This document shows positions 17,908-26,246 of a stretch of DNA of 64,000 nucleotides, in pieces. The stretch's first letter is position 1, and each line of letters starts with the position of its first letter. Source of the DNA: Allobosea sp. Root381 (GTDB lineage: Bacteria > Pseudomonadota > Alphaproteobacteria > Rhizobiales > Beijerinckiaceae); contig NZ_LMJT01000023.1 in the NCBI RefSeq assembly GCF_001429395.1, forward strand, positions 17,631 to 81,630, given 5' to 3'. The position numbers and the translations under genes are program-made. The notes below the pieces were generated by a model. It ran no database searches and had not been told where the DNA came from. It saw only the letters and a program-made list of their open reading frames with translations.

Positions 17908-18624
17908 TCACTTCGCCGGCGCGACCTTACCGGGCAGACTGAGATCGCCCGATGCGACCTTGAAGACGTCGCTGACGCAGAGCAGCGGCGCATGCAGGTT
18001 GCCGTTGACCTTGAGCCCCGCGGTGACGCCGTCGAAGGACGCGCCCTTGATGCCGCCGATCAGCGCCAGCGGGATCTCGACATCGACGCTGTCGCCCTTG
18101 AAGGTCGTCGGGTATTCCGGGCTGTCGATCAGCAGAGGCACGTTGGGCCAGGTCGGCGGCACCTTCGGCTTGGCGCCGGCGGGAATGTCGATGACCTTGA
18201 GCCCGGCGCCGCAGGCCTTCTCCTGCGCCAGCACGACCCGGTGCGGGTGCCAGATGTGCCGGTTCCTGGCGCCATAGGCCGCATCGTCGAAATCGGGGTG
18301 GAAGGTCACCGCGAGCGCGACGATGCCCTGGTCCTTCTCGAAGCCGATCTCGGCGCTGTTGAGCGTCGTCGGCCAGACATAGGCATAAACGCTCGAGCCC
18401 TCGAACTTGCCCGTCGCGTCGGGCTTGTCCTTGCCGGCCTCTCCACGCACGCGCGTGGTGAAGACGGCCTTGTCGCCCCTCGTCACGATCGTCGTCTCGA
18501 TGATGTCGAACGAAGCCTGCGCCGCTTCGGAGGGCTTCGCCTTCACCGAATGCGCCGCGGCGGGCGCGAGCCACAACGCGGCCGTGCCGGCGGCGAGGGC
18601 CGCGGCCATCAAGCTCCTGAACAT
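17908..18624 (-). CDS. Secreted protein of unknown function
   Basis: 238 residues from the ATG at 18624. A clear signal peptide (MFRSLMAAALAAGTAALWLAPAAA) is cleaved before HSVKAK. The mature protein has no family I recognise. It contains FHPDFDD, a His-rich RNRHIWHPHRV and two lone cysteines (KACGAG and LLCVSDVF) that could form a disulfide. Aromatic and His clusters would suit metal or ligand binding, but this is speculation. It is the second gene after the MarR regulator; an in-frame extension upstream (to 18804) runs into marR and is rejected. Confidence 0.7.
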   Translation of the reverse strand: MFRSLMAAALAAGTAALWLAPAAAHSVKAKPSEAAQASFDIIETTIVTRGDKAVFTTRVRGEAGKDKPDATGKFEGSSVYAYVWPTTLNSAEIGFEKDQGIVALAVTFHPDFDDAAYGARNRHIWHPHRVVLAQEKACGAGLKVIDIPAGAKPKVPPTWPNVPLLIDSPEYPTTFKGDSVDVEIPLALIGGIKGASFDGVTAGLKVNGNLHAPLLCVSDVFKVASGDLSLPGKVAPAK

Positions 18625-18661
18625 GGTCTTTTTCCTTCTCTGCTTGCCTGGAGGGGCGGGT

Positions 18662-19303
18662 CTATCCCGCTTGAAATGCTTCCCAGGTGGCAGCCCGGGA
18701 AGCGGGATCGGCAGTGTCATGGTCGCGGCAGTCGATGCGCAGCTCGCGCTGGCCGAAGGCGGCGTCGACGAAGCGGCAGTGATGCGGCTTCGCCTGGTCG
18801 TCATGGGCGAAGGGCGCGAAGTAGCGGCAGCTCGCGCACATGCGCTGGATCGGGATCGCCTGCTGCTCCTGCAGCGATGTGATCAGGCGGACCAGCGTGA
18901 CGAGCAGGGCCTCCTGCTCGTCGGAGGCCAAGGTTCCGGCGGCGCGCCCGGTTTCCCCGTCGATGGCGCGGCTCGCCTGAAGCATCCCGATTCCGGCAGG
19001 CGTGGCGACGACGATGGTGCTGCGCCGGTCAGCTTCGCCAGTACGCCTGACGGCCGCTGTCTTGCGTTCGAGGGCAGCAATCGAATCCGTAACGGTCGGC
19101 TGCGAGACGCCAAGATGCGAAGCGATCTCTTTGACCGTCAGCCCGGCTCGCGCCTCCAACATCTCGAGGATCGCGAGCTGGGTCGGCGTCAGCCCGACAT
19201 GCCGCGCGCGGTTCCAGTCGTCGGCGCGCAGGACGAGCGCCAGGCGCGACAGCCCTTCGCGAAGGCGATGCTCGATCGGGGAGGGGTCCTGCGGTGTTTC
19301 CAT
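18662..19303 (-). CDS. MarR-family regulator with C-terminal Cys cluster
   Basis: 213 residues, longer than the usual 140-160. The winged helix covers about 38-100 (LTVKEIASHLGVSQPTVTDSIAALERK; wing DRRSTIV). An extra C-terminal segment carries C156-x2-C159, HHC176 and C192-RDH, a zinc-ribbon or Fe-S-like ligand set. This suggests sensing of metal or redox state. It is first in an operon with a secreted protein, a peroxiredoxin and an amidotransferase. A perfect palindrome 12 bp upstream of its start suggests autorepression. Confidence 0.85.
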   Translation of the reverse strand: METPQDPSPIEHRLREGLSRLALVLRADDWNRARHVGLTPTQLAILEMLEARAGLTVKEIASHLGVSQPTVTDSIAALERKTAAVRRTGEADRRSTIVVATPAGIGMLQASRAIDGETGRAAGTLASDEQEALLVTLVRLITSLQEQQAIPIQRMCASCRYFAPFAHDDQAKPHHCRFVDAAFGQRELRIDCRDHDTADPASRAATWEAFQAG

Positions 19304-19314
19304 GACCCCAATAT

Positions 19315-19327
19315 ATAGGACTCCTAT
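19315..19327. promoter_or_regulatory. Perfect palindromic operator in front of marR
   Basis: ATAGGA-C-TCCTAT lies 12 bp upstream of the marR ATG, in an AT-rich patch (atatatagga) that could be the -10 region. The size and symmetry suit a MarR dimer that blocks its own promoter. Confidence 0.6.
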
Positions 19328-19421
19328 GTTTATTCAAGGAGCACGCATCCACTATCCTGGCCGCTCGGCAGGCGTTCTCGCCGCAACCGTACCGCAGCCT
19401 CCTCGGGCGCGGTTCGCCTTG

Positions 19422-20705
19422 TCATGGGCCAAAGAGCCAATTCGGCATGAGCAGCACAATGCCGGGCAGGAAGATCAGCAGCAGGCTGACAGCCGAGACC
19501 GCGAGCAGGAACGGCACCGATTCCCGCGTGTACTCGCCGATCGGGCAGCGCAGGATCTGGCAGACCACGAACATCGCGCCGCCCACAGGGGGCGTGTAGT
19601 TGCCGATCGTCGCCGCGATGATGAAGACCAGCCCGAAATGGACGGGATCGATCTCGTACTGCTTCAGCAGCGGCATGAAGATCGGCGTCAGCATCACGAT
19701 CAGCACCGAGCCTTCCATGAAGGTGCCGGCGACCAGGATGAACAGGACGATGAGCACCATCGCGAGCTGCGGATGGTCGGTGACGCCGAGCATCCACTGC
19801 GCGATCGCATCGGGTACCTGCTCGAAGATGATGCCGTAGCCGAACACGGCCGAGAGCGCGAGCAGGAACATCACCGCGCCGATATCGACCAGGCTGCTCT
19901 CCACCGCCGCGACGAAGCCCTTCGCCGACAGCATGCGGTAGGCGAAGAAGCCGATCACCACCGCATAGACCACTGCGAAGGCGCCGATTTCGGAGGGCGT
20001 GAACACGCCCATGCGGAGGCCGAGCAGCAAAATGACCGGGAAGAGCAGTGCCCAGATGCCGCCGATCACCGCACTGCCGATCTCGGTTGGCCGTGGCATC
20101 CGCTCGCGCTCCGGGCCATAGCCGCGCTTGCGGGCGGTCAGCGAGATCGCGACGGCGAGCGAGGCCCAGAGCATGATGCCGGGGATGATGCCGGCGGCGA
20201 AGAGCCGGCCGATCGAGACCTGCCCCACCGTGCCGTAGAGGATGAAGCCGATGCCGGGCGGGATGATCGGCGCCATCAGCGAGCCGTAGGAGATGACGCC
20301 AGCCGTGTAGCCGCGCGAGAAGCCGCGTTCGAGCATCTTGAGGCCGATGATCCGCGCATTCATCGCCGCATCCGCGATCGACGAGCCGGTGACGCCGCTC
20401 ATCAGCGTCGATAGCGCGATCGAGGTCTGGGCCAGCCCACCCCACATCCGGCCCGTCAGCACGGAGGCCAGCCGCAGCAGGTTCTCGGTGATGCCCGAGC
20501 CGTTGAGGAAGTTGCCGGCCAGGATGAAGAGCGGCACTGCGAGCAAAGCAAAATTCTGTGTCTCCGTCACGGTGAGCTGGACGGGGATCGTCGGCGGCAG
20601 GTCGGGATTCTGAAAGAAGAAGACGAGCCCGGAAATGCCGACCACGAAGGCCACCGGCATGCCGATGACGAGCAGGACGGCAAAGGTGAGGAGGACGAGC
20701 AGCAT
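19422..20705 (-). CDS. dctM: TRAP transporter large permease (DctM family)
   Basis: 427 residues with about 12 hydrophobic segments. Family motifs include LTGRMWGGLAQTSIALSTLMSG, GSSIADAAMNARI, GSLMAPIIPPGIGFILYG and the PPVGGAMFVVC segment near the end. It forms the Na+-driven translocation channel for a carboxylate captured by the DctP protein. It starts 12 bp after dctQ. The substrate is not deducible; the linked SDR suggests a hydroxy- or keto-acid. Confidence 0.92.
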   Translation of the reverse strand: MLLVLLTFAVLLVIGMPVAFVVGISGLVFFFQNPDLPPTIPVQLTVTETQNFALLAVPLFILAGNFLNGSGITENLLRLASVLTGRMWGGLAQTSIALSTLMSGVTGSSIADAAMNARIIGLKMLERGFSRGYTAGVISYGSLMAPIIPPGIGFILYGTVGQVSIGRLFAAGIIPGIMLWASLAVAISLTARKRGYGPERERMPRPTEIGSAVIGGIWALLFPVILLLGLRMGVFTPSEIGAFAVVYAVVIGFFAYRMLSAKGFVAAVESSLVDIGAVMFLLALSAVFGYGIIFEQVPDAIAQWMLGVTDHPQLAMVLIVLFILVAGTFMEGSVLIVMLTPIFMPLLKQYEIDPVHFGLVFIIAATIGNYTPPVGGAMFVVCQILRCPIGEYTRESVPFLLAVSAVSLLLIFLPGIVLLMPNWLFGP

Positions 20706-20717
20706 GGCTTCGCCCCC

Positions 20718-21212
20718 TCAGATCACGTCGACGGCGCGGTTGGCCTCGTGCTCGCCGCGAAGCTCGGCCCGGACCTTGCGAACCGTCGTCAGCAGCAGCA
20801 GCACGGCGCCGAAAGGCAGGCTCGCCGTTACCCAGGAATAACTGACGCCGGGAATGCCCTGGAAGGTGCGGAAGCGGCTGGTCCAGGTGAGCTTGAAGCC
20901 CATCCAGATCAGATAGGCGAGGAAGGCCGCGATCAGCGCGTAGTTCAGGAGGCGCAGCATCTGCTGCAGGTTCGGCGCCAGCCTGTCGGTGAACACCTCG
21001 ATCGCCATCAGGCTGTTGCGGCGCCAGGCGATGTCGGCGCAGAGGAAGCAGGCCCAGGCGAAGAGGCAGGTCGCGGCCTCGGTCGTCCAGTTCTGCGGCA
21101 TCCGCAGCATGCGCGCGATGCCGCCGCCGAAGATCAGCAGCACCATCAGGACGAGGAACGAGCCGGCGATCAGGGCTTCGATGCGGCAGAAGGCGTCATA
21201 GGCTCGTTTCAT
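20718..21212 (-). CDS. dctQ: TRAP transporter small permease (DctQ family)
   Basis: 164 residues with four predicted membrane helices and the W/RNSLMAIEVF segment typical of DctQ, the partner of the large permease. It lies between dctP (60-bp gap containing a strong hairpin) and dctM (12 bp). Confidence 0.88.
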   Translation of the reverse strand: MKRAYDAFCRIEALIAGSFLVLMVLLIFGGGIARMLRMPQNWTTEAATCLFAWACFLCADIAWRRNSLMAIEVFTDRLAPNLQQMLRLLNYALIAAFLAYLIWMGFKLTWTSRFRTFQGIPGVSYSWVTASLPFGAVLLLLTTVRKVRAELRGEHEANRAVDVI

Positions 21213-21234
21213 CAGAAGGCTCGCATCCTCGCGC

Positions 21235-21261
21235 GACGGCGCAGGGTTCGCCTGCGCCGTC
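21235..21261. terminator. 11-bp perfect hairpin between dctP and dctQ
   Basis: GACGGCGCAGG-gttcg-CCTGCGCCGTC follows the dctP stop on the minus strand. It probably stabilises the dctP message or attenuates read-through, giving more binding protein than permease, as is common in TRAP and ABC operons. Confidence 0.6.
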
Positions 21262-21272
21262 CGATCTCCGGC

Positions 21273-22271
21273 TCAGTTCTTGCCGATTTCCTTGTGCACC
21301 GCCGCCTTGGCCTCGCTCAGGCCGAGCGCCTGATAGGCCTTCTCCCCGGCCGCCTTGAAGGCGGGGAGGTCGACATCCTCGACGATGGTCATGCCGCGCT
21401 TCTTCAGATCCTCGCGGACCGTCTTTTCGGAGGCCAGGATGGCCTCCGAGGTCTCGCGCCCGGCCGTCGCGCATTCCTCGGTCAGCGCCGCCTGGAACTC
21501 GGGCGGCAGGCCGTCGAAGAAGGCGGTCGAGACGATCTGGAAATTGACCAGCATGATGTGCTTGGTCTCGTTGGCGAATTTCAGCACCTCGTAGAAGCGC
21601 CCGCCGGGGATGTTGTTGTAGACGAGCTCGACCCCGTCGATCGCCTTCTGCTGCAGTCCCGGATACATCTCGCCGAATGCCATGGCGGTCGGCGCGGCGC
21701 CCAGCGCACGGATCGATTCCTGCCAGATCGGCGCCGGGGGGGTGCGGATGCGCTGGCCCTTAAGATCGTCCGGCTTGCGCACCGGGGCATTGGTGAAGAA
21801 ATGCCGGTAGCCCTGCACCCAGTCGAAGCAGACGACCTTGAGCCCGTGCTTCTGGGCGAGCTCGTCCTGCCATTTCACGATGCTCGGCGCCTTGGCGAGC
21901 TTGGCGACATCGTCGAGCGTTTCCGCGAAATAGGGCCCGTTGAGCACGGCTAGCCCCTTCACATAGGTGCCGAGCCGGGCAGCGTCGGTGTTCTGGCCGA
22001 TATTCGCGCCCTGTCGCAGTTGCTCGATGATGTCTTCCTCGACGCCGAGCTGGGCGCTATGGAAGATCTGGATCTTCAAGCCGCCCTTTGTGCGCTCCTC
22101 CACCCGCTTGGCCCAGTTCTGGAAGCCCTTGTGAAACGGCTCGCTCGGACCCAGCACATGGTTGAAGCGCAGCGTGTGGGTCTTCCGAGCCTGCGCCGCC
22201 GTGCTTGCCGCAACCGCGAAGCTGAGGCCAAGGAGCGCAGCCGTCGCCGCGCCGAACCAGTTCCTGCCCAT
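21273..22271 (-). CDS. dctP: TRAP transporter substrate-binding protein (DctP family)
   Basis: 332 residues from the ATG at 22271 (MGRNWFGAATAALLG), chosen because GGGAGGAAG stands just upstream. An ATG at 22307 would overlap the SDR stop. The signal peptide ends near AQA. Mature motifs include HTLRFNHVLGPSEPFHKGFQ, FAETLDDVAKL, DLKGQRIRTP and the Arg-containing ligand-binding region of DctP proteins (RTPPAPIWQESIRALGAAPT). It captures a carboxylate in the periplasm for DctQM. It follows the SDR gene by 32 bp. Confidence 0.9.
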   Translation of the reverse strand: MGRNWFGAATAALLGLSFAVAASTAAQARKTHTLRFNHVLGPSEPFHKGFQNWAKRVEERTKGGLKIQIFHSAQLGVEEDIIEQLRQGANIGQNTDAARLGTYVKGLAVLNGPYFAETLDDVAKLAKAPSIVKWQDELAQKHGLKVVCFDWVQGYRHFFTNAPVRKPDDLKGQRIRTPPAPIWQESIRALGAAPTAMAFGEMYPGLQQKAIDGVELVYNNIPGGRFYEVLKFANETKHIMLVNFQIVSTAFFDGLPPEFQAALTEECATAGRETSEAILASEKTVREDLKKRGMTIVEDVDLPAFKAAGEKAYQALGLSEAKAAVHKEIGKN

Positions 22272-22303
22272 CGTCTTCCTCCCGATCCCTGTTCTCTTCC
22301 GCT

Positions 22304-23056
22304 TCAAAGCGTCTGTCCGCCATCGACGGTCAGCACCGTTCCGGTGGCGAAGGCGCTGAGATCGCTGGCGAGATACACCGCGGCCTCGGCCATCTCCTCG
22401 GCCCGCCCGAGCCGCCCCATGGGCTGGCGCGCGACGAAGGCGCGCCGGGCCGCCTCCGGATCGGCCTGCGCCTGCATCCGGTCGTCCAGCGAGGGCGTTT
22501 CGGTGGTGCCGGGGCAGAGCGCGTTGCAGCGCACGCCGGTCGTGACGACGTCGCGCGCGACGGCCTTGGTCAGGCCGATCACCGCGGCCTTGCTGGCGCC
22601 ATAGGCGGCCCGGCGCGGCACGCCGGTTAGCGAGGAGGCCACCGAGGCGACGTTGATGATCGAGCCGCGGCCGCGCGCGACCATGCCCGGGAGCACGGCG
22701 CGAATGGTCGTGAACATGGTGCTGACGTTGATGGCGAAGCTACGTTCCCAGTCCGCGGGTTCGCAGTCGAGAACGGTCCCGTCATGCACCCAGCCGACGC
22801 CGTTGAAGAGGATGTCCGCCGCACCGGCAGCGCCGAGCTCGGCAGCCGCGGCGGCATGGGTGAGGTCCAGCGCCAGGATTTCGATGCCACTCGCGCGCAA
22901 CGCCGCGAGCTTGTCGCCGCTGCGGCTGATCGCGAGCACCTCGGCCCCTTCCGCCGCGAAGGCGAACGCGGTCGCACGGCCGATGCCCTGCCCAGCTCCG
23001 GTGACGATCGCGCGCTTGCCCGCGAGGCGCGGTGCTGACCGGGCCGATCCTGCCAC
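22304..23056 (-). CDS. Short-chain dehydrogenase/reductase (first gene of TRAP operon)
   Basis: 250 residues from a GTG at 23056 with GGGAGGAA six bases upstream. An ATG at 23104 lies within the operator palindrome and is rejected. TGAGQGIGRA is at 19-28, Ser138, Y152/K156 and the C-terminal TVDGGQTL of classical SDRs. The NNAG motif is replaced by NGVG (85-88), a variant seen in hydroxy-acid or sugar-alcohol dehydrogenases. Position upstream of dctPQM suggests it oxidises the imported carboxylate. Confidence 0.85.
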   Translation of the reverse strand: MAGSARSAPRLAGKRAIVTGAGQGIGRATAFAFAAEGAEVLAISRSGDKLAALRASGIEILALDLTHAAAAAELGAAGAADILFNGVGWVHDGTVLDCEPADWERSFAINVSTMFTTIRAVLPGMVARGRGSIINVASVASSLTGVPRRAAYGASKAAVIGLTKAVARDVVTTGVRCNALCPGTTETPSLDDRMQAQADPEAARRAFVARQPMGRLGRAEEMAEAAVYLASDLSAFATGTVLTVDGGQTL

Positions 23057-23096
23057 GCAAATTCCTCCCTGAACCGATCTGGCGTCGGTATTTGTA

Positions 23097-23110
23097 CAAT
23101 GCATACATTG
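23097..23110. promoter_or_regulatory. Operator palindrome between the SDR/TRAP operon and the GntR gene
   Basis: CAATG-CATA-CATTG lies in the divergent promoter region. Its form resembles operators of the FadR/VanR branch of GntR regulators (core TNGTNNNACNA-like, ATTGTATACAAT). It is a likely target of the adjacent regulator. Confidence 0.5.
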
Positions 23111-23185
23111 GACGATAGAAGTGGATCAGGCAAGCGGTGTCTTCTTGCCCGGCAGCTGCTAGAGGACGTGGATGGAGGCGAACTG

Positions 23186-24244
23186 ATGCCTGGTGAAGCG
23201 CGCCCGGAGGATGAGCATGCCGCGCCGGTCGGCGCGTCGCCGCGGCTGCATGCGCGCATCCTGCAGATGCTGCGCCGGCGCATCCTGGACGGAAGCCTGC
23301 CGGGCGCGGCGAGGCTCATGGAAAGCCCGCTGGCGCTCGAGCTCGGCGTCAGTCGCGCGCCAGTACGGCAAGCCTTGGCCGCTCTCGCGGCCGAGGGGCT
23401 GATCCGGCGGGCGCAGGGCCGCGGCTTCGTGGTGGTGAGCGGCGGCCTTGTCGCCGAGCCGCCCGGCCTCGTTCGCATCGACGCCGCGGGCCACGATCGC
23501 ACCGGCCTAGATCCGGCCCTGACCGTAAAGCCGAGCTGGCAGCCAATCTACGATGCGGTCGAGAAAGCCATCGTCGAGCGGATCTCGGTCGCGGGCTGGC
23601 GCATCGTCGAGGTCGATCTGGCGCGCCATTTCGGCGTCAGCCGCACCATCGCGCGCGAGGTCATGGCGCGGCTGCACCAGCGGGGCCTCGTCAAGCGCGA
23701 CGACAAGAGTCGCTGGTACGCTCCGGCTCTGACCGCCGACTATATTTCCGAACTCTACGAGCTGCGCTGGACGCTGGAGCCGCTGGCGCTCTTACAGGCG
23801 AGCGAGCGAGCGCCGCCGGCACTGATCCGTCGCATGCATGCGAGTCTCGAGGATGCAATCGCGCGGGCTGCGTCACTGACCGGCCGCGAACTCGACGCAC
23901 TGGAGGCGGAGCTCCATGTCGAGCTGCTGCGCCATTGCACGAACCGCACGCTGCTCGAGGCCCTTCGCCTCTACCAGTCGCTGCTGGTTGCACACACATT
24001 CCTCTACGACGCCTCGTCAAGCCAGTTCCCGAGCGAGCCGTTCCTGCCGGAGCATATGGAAGTCGTCGAGCACCTGGTATCGGGTGATGTTACCGGAGCG
24101 GCGCAGGCATTGGCGAAGCATCTTCGGGGGGCCTGCGCTCGTGCCATCGCCCGCGTTGACGTGATCGCACGCGGCCTCGAAGTGCGGGATCTGCCTTACA
24201 TGTATCGGCTTGATAAACTCGCATTGTCGATTAGCCGCGACTGA
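23186..24244 (+). CDS. GntR-family regulator with two tandem winged helices and FCD domain
   Basis: 352 residues from the ATG at 23186 with GGAGG seven bases upstream; an earlier start at 23099 would fall in the operator. A first winged helix (about 19-85: HARILQMLRRRILDG ... LALELGVSRAPVRQALAALAAEGLI) is followed by a second (about 112-180: VEKAIVERISVAGWRIVEVDLARHFGVSRTIAREVMARLHQRGLV). An all-alpha FCD-type effector domain follows to the end. FadR-type GntR proteins normally have one DNA-binding domain in about 230 residues, so this is a duplicated reader head. It is divergent from the SDR-TRAP operon. Confidence 0.85.
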   Translation: MPGEARPEDEHAAPVGASPRLHARILQMLRRRILDGSLPGAARLMESPLALELGVSRAPVRQALAALAAEGLIRRAQGRGFVVVSGGLVAEPPGLVRIDAAGHDRTGLDPALTVKPSWQPIYDAVEKAIVERISVAGWRIVEVDLARHFGVSRTIAREVMARLHQRGLVKRDDKSRWYAPALTADYISELYELRWTLEPLALLQASERAPPALIRRMHASLEDAIARAASLTGRELDALEAELHVELLRHCTNRTLLEALRLYQSLLVAHTFLYDASSSQFPSEPFLPEHMEVVEHLVSGDVTGAAQALAKHLRGACARAIARVDVIARGLEVRDLPYMYRLDKLALSISRD

Positions 24245-24296
24245 CACCGCTGAAATCCCGGAACAAGTGACCATTACTCCGGTCAACTGGACGAAT

Positions 24297-24337
24297 GTCC
24301 GCTTCTCGACAAAGCTCCAACGTCAGCAAGTAGAGCG
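24297..24337 (+). repeat. 41-bp dispersed intergenic repeat, copy 4
   Basis: Opens GTCCGCTTCTCGAC and contains AACGTCAGCAAGTAG; 41 bp, the most diverged copy. It lies between the convergent ends of the GntR gene and the ABC ATPase gene. Confidence 0.45.
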
Positions 24338-24362
24338 AAGGCTCCGTACTGACAGGAATTTC

Positions 24363-26246
24363 TCAAGCTCCCGCCGCGCGCCTGTGCTGGTTGACGCGTG
24401 GCACCGCGGCGAGCAGAGCAGCCGTATAGGGATGCTGCGGAGCCTCCAGGATATCCTCGGTTCGCCCCTGCTCGACGAGCTTGCCGTTCTTCATCACGCA
24501 GATCCGGTCGGCGATGTAGGAGACGACCGAGAGGTCATGCGTGATGAACAGATAGGCGAGCCCGAACTCATCGCGCAGATCGACCAGCAGGTTGAGGATC
24601 GACGCCTGCACCGAGACGTCGAGCGCCGAGACGGCCTCGTCGCAGACGATGAACTTCGGTTTCGTCGCCAGCGCGCGCGCGATGCCGACGCGCTGCTTCT
24701 CGCCGCCGCTCATCTGGTGCGGATAGCGCTCCGCGTAGCGGCTGCCGAGGCGCACCAGTTCCAGCAACTCGTCGACGCGCTTGTCCCGCTCGGCACCGCC
24801 GAGACCGATCTGGGCCAGCGGCCGCCCGACGATCTCGCGCACGGTCTTGCGTGGGTTGAGCGAGGAATCCGGGTTCTGGAAGATGATCTGGGCGTTGCGC
24901 AGCAAGGTGCGCTTGCGGCTGCGAGAGGCGGAGAGAAGCGTCTGCCCCTCGATGCGGACCTCGCCGCCCGTCGGCGATACCAAATCGATCATGCAGCGCC
25001 CGAGGGTCGTCTTTCCGGAGCCGCTCTCGCCGACGAGGCCGACGATCTCGCCCTCCCGGATCGTCAGCGAGACATGGTCCACGGCGTTCACGACCCGCGG
25101 CCTGTACGCCATCTCGGGCCGCCACCCGTTCCAGCGCAGCGTCAGCGCGTCGAAGACACCGCCACTGCGGAATTCCCGCTCGACATCGACGGCGTCGACG
25201 ATGATCGGGGCATCGGAGGAGGGGGGAGCGCGGCGCGCGACTTCCTCGCCCACTTCGGCGCGCCACGGGGTGTCGGCGAGTTCGGCCGAGCGCCAGCAAC
25301 GGTTCCGCGTGCCGTTCTGCGCCGTGTGAAGCTCCTGGATTTCGCTGGAGCAGCGCGGTTGCGCGAAATGACAGCGCGGCGCGAAGATGCAGCCCTTGAG
25401 CTGGGCGCGCGTATCGGGCAGGCGCCCCGGAATCGGCTGCAGGCGCTGCCGCTCGACCGACAGGGACGGCAGCGAGGCAAGCAGGCCCTTGGTGTAGGGG
25501 TGACGCGGCTGGGAGAGCACGACATCGGTTGGGCCCTGCTCAACGACGCGGCCCGCATAAAGCACGCAGATGTCGTCGCAGATGCGCGAGACCACGCCGA
25601 GATTATGGCTGATGAACAGGATCGACAATTGCCGCGTGCGACGCAGGTCCTCGAGCAGGTCGAGAATCTGTGCCTCGATCGTCACGTCGAGCGCCGTGGT
25701 GGGCTCGTCGAGAATGAGCAGGTCCGGATCGCAGCCGAGCGCGCTCGCGATCAGCGCGCGCTGCTTCATGCCGCCGGAGAGCTGGTGGGGATAACTCGCC
25801 GCCATGCGCGCGGGATCGGCGATGCCGACTTCCGCCAGCAGCCGCAGCGTCTCGGCTTCCGCCTGCGCCTCGTCCATGCTGCGATGCATCATCAGCGGCT
25901 CGGCAATCTGCTTGCCGACGCGGATAGCGGGGTTGAGGGTTGTGAAGGGGTCCTGGAAGACCAGGCTGACCTTGCCTCCGCGCAACTGCCGGCGCTCCTC
26001 GTCGGTGGCGGCGTAGAGATCGCGGCCGCCGACCAGCACCTTGCCCGCATCGATCGCGGCGCCCTTGTCGAGCAGGCCGAGCACGGCGAGCGCCGCAGTG
26101 CTCTTGCCGGAGCCGGACTCGCCGACGACACCCAGCACCCGGCCACGCTCGACCTTCATGCTGACATCGTGCAGGACGCGGACGCGACCGCCATCGCCCT
26201 CGAAGCTGACCGAAAGGCCTTCGACGCTCAGTGCAAGATCGGTCAT
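24363..26246 (-). CDS. Dipeptide/oligopeptide ABC transporter, fused double ATPase (DppD-DppF type)
   Basis: 627 residues carrying two complete ABC cassettes. First: Walker A GESGSGKST (about 38), signature LSGGMKQR, Walker B LLILDEPTTALD, then the oligopeptide-ABC Cys segment CIFAPRCHFAQPRC (about 288-301). Second: GESGSGKTT, signature MSGGEKQRVGIARAL and FIVCDEAVSALD. In E. coli these are separate dppD and dppF genes. The fusion is common in alphaproteobacteria. It overlaps the permease gene by one base and energises uptake by the two permeases encoded just upstream. Confidence 0.93.
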   Translation of the reverse strand: MTDLALSVEGLSVSFEGDGGRVRVLHDVSMKVERGRVLGVVGESGSGKSTAALAVLGLLDKGAAIDAGKVLVGGRDLYAATDEERRQLRGGKVSLVFQDPFTTLNPAIRVGKQIAEPLMMHRSMDEAQAEAETLRLLAEVGIADPARMAASYPHQLSGGMKQRALIASALGCDPDLLILDEPTTALDVTIEAQILDLLEDLRRTRQLSILFISHNLGVVSRICDDICVLYAGRVVEQGPTDVVLSQPRHPYTKGLLASLPSLSVERQRLQPIPGRLPDTRAQLKGCIFAPRCHFAQPRCSSEIQELHTAQNGTRNRCWRSAELADTPWRAEVGEEVARRAPPSSDAPIIVDAVDVEREFRSGGVFDALTLRWNGWRPEMAYRPRVVNAVDHVSLTIREGEIVGLVGESGSGKTTLGRCMIDLVSPTGGEVRIEGQTLLSASRSRKRTLLRNAQIIFQNPDSSLNPRKTVREIVGRPLAQIGLGGAERDKRVDELLELVRLGSRYAERYPHQMSGGEKQRVGIARALATKPKFIVCDEAVSALDVSVQASILNLLVDLRDEFGLAYLFITHDLSVVSYIADRICVMKNGKLVEQGRTEDILEAPQHPYTAALLAAVPRVNQHRRAAGA

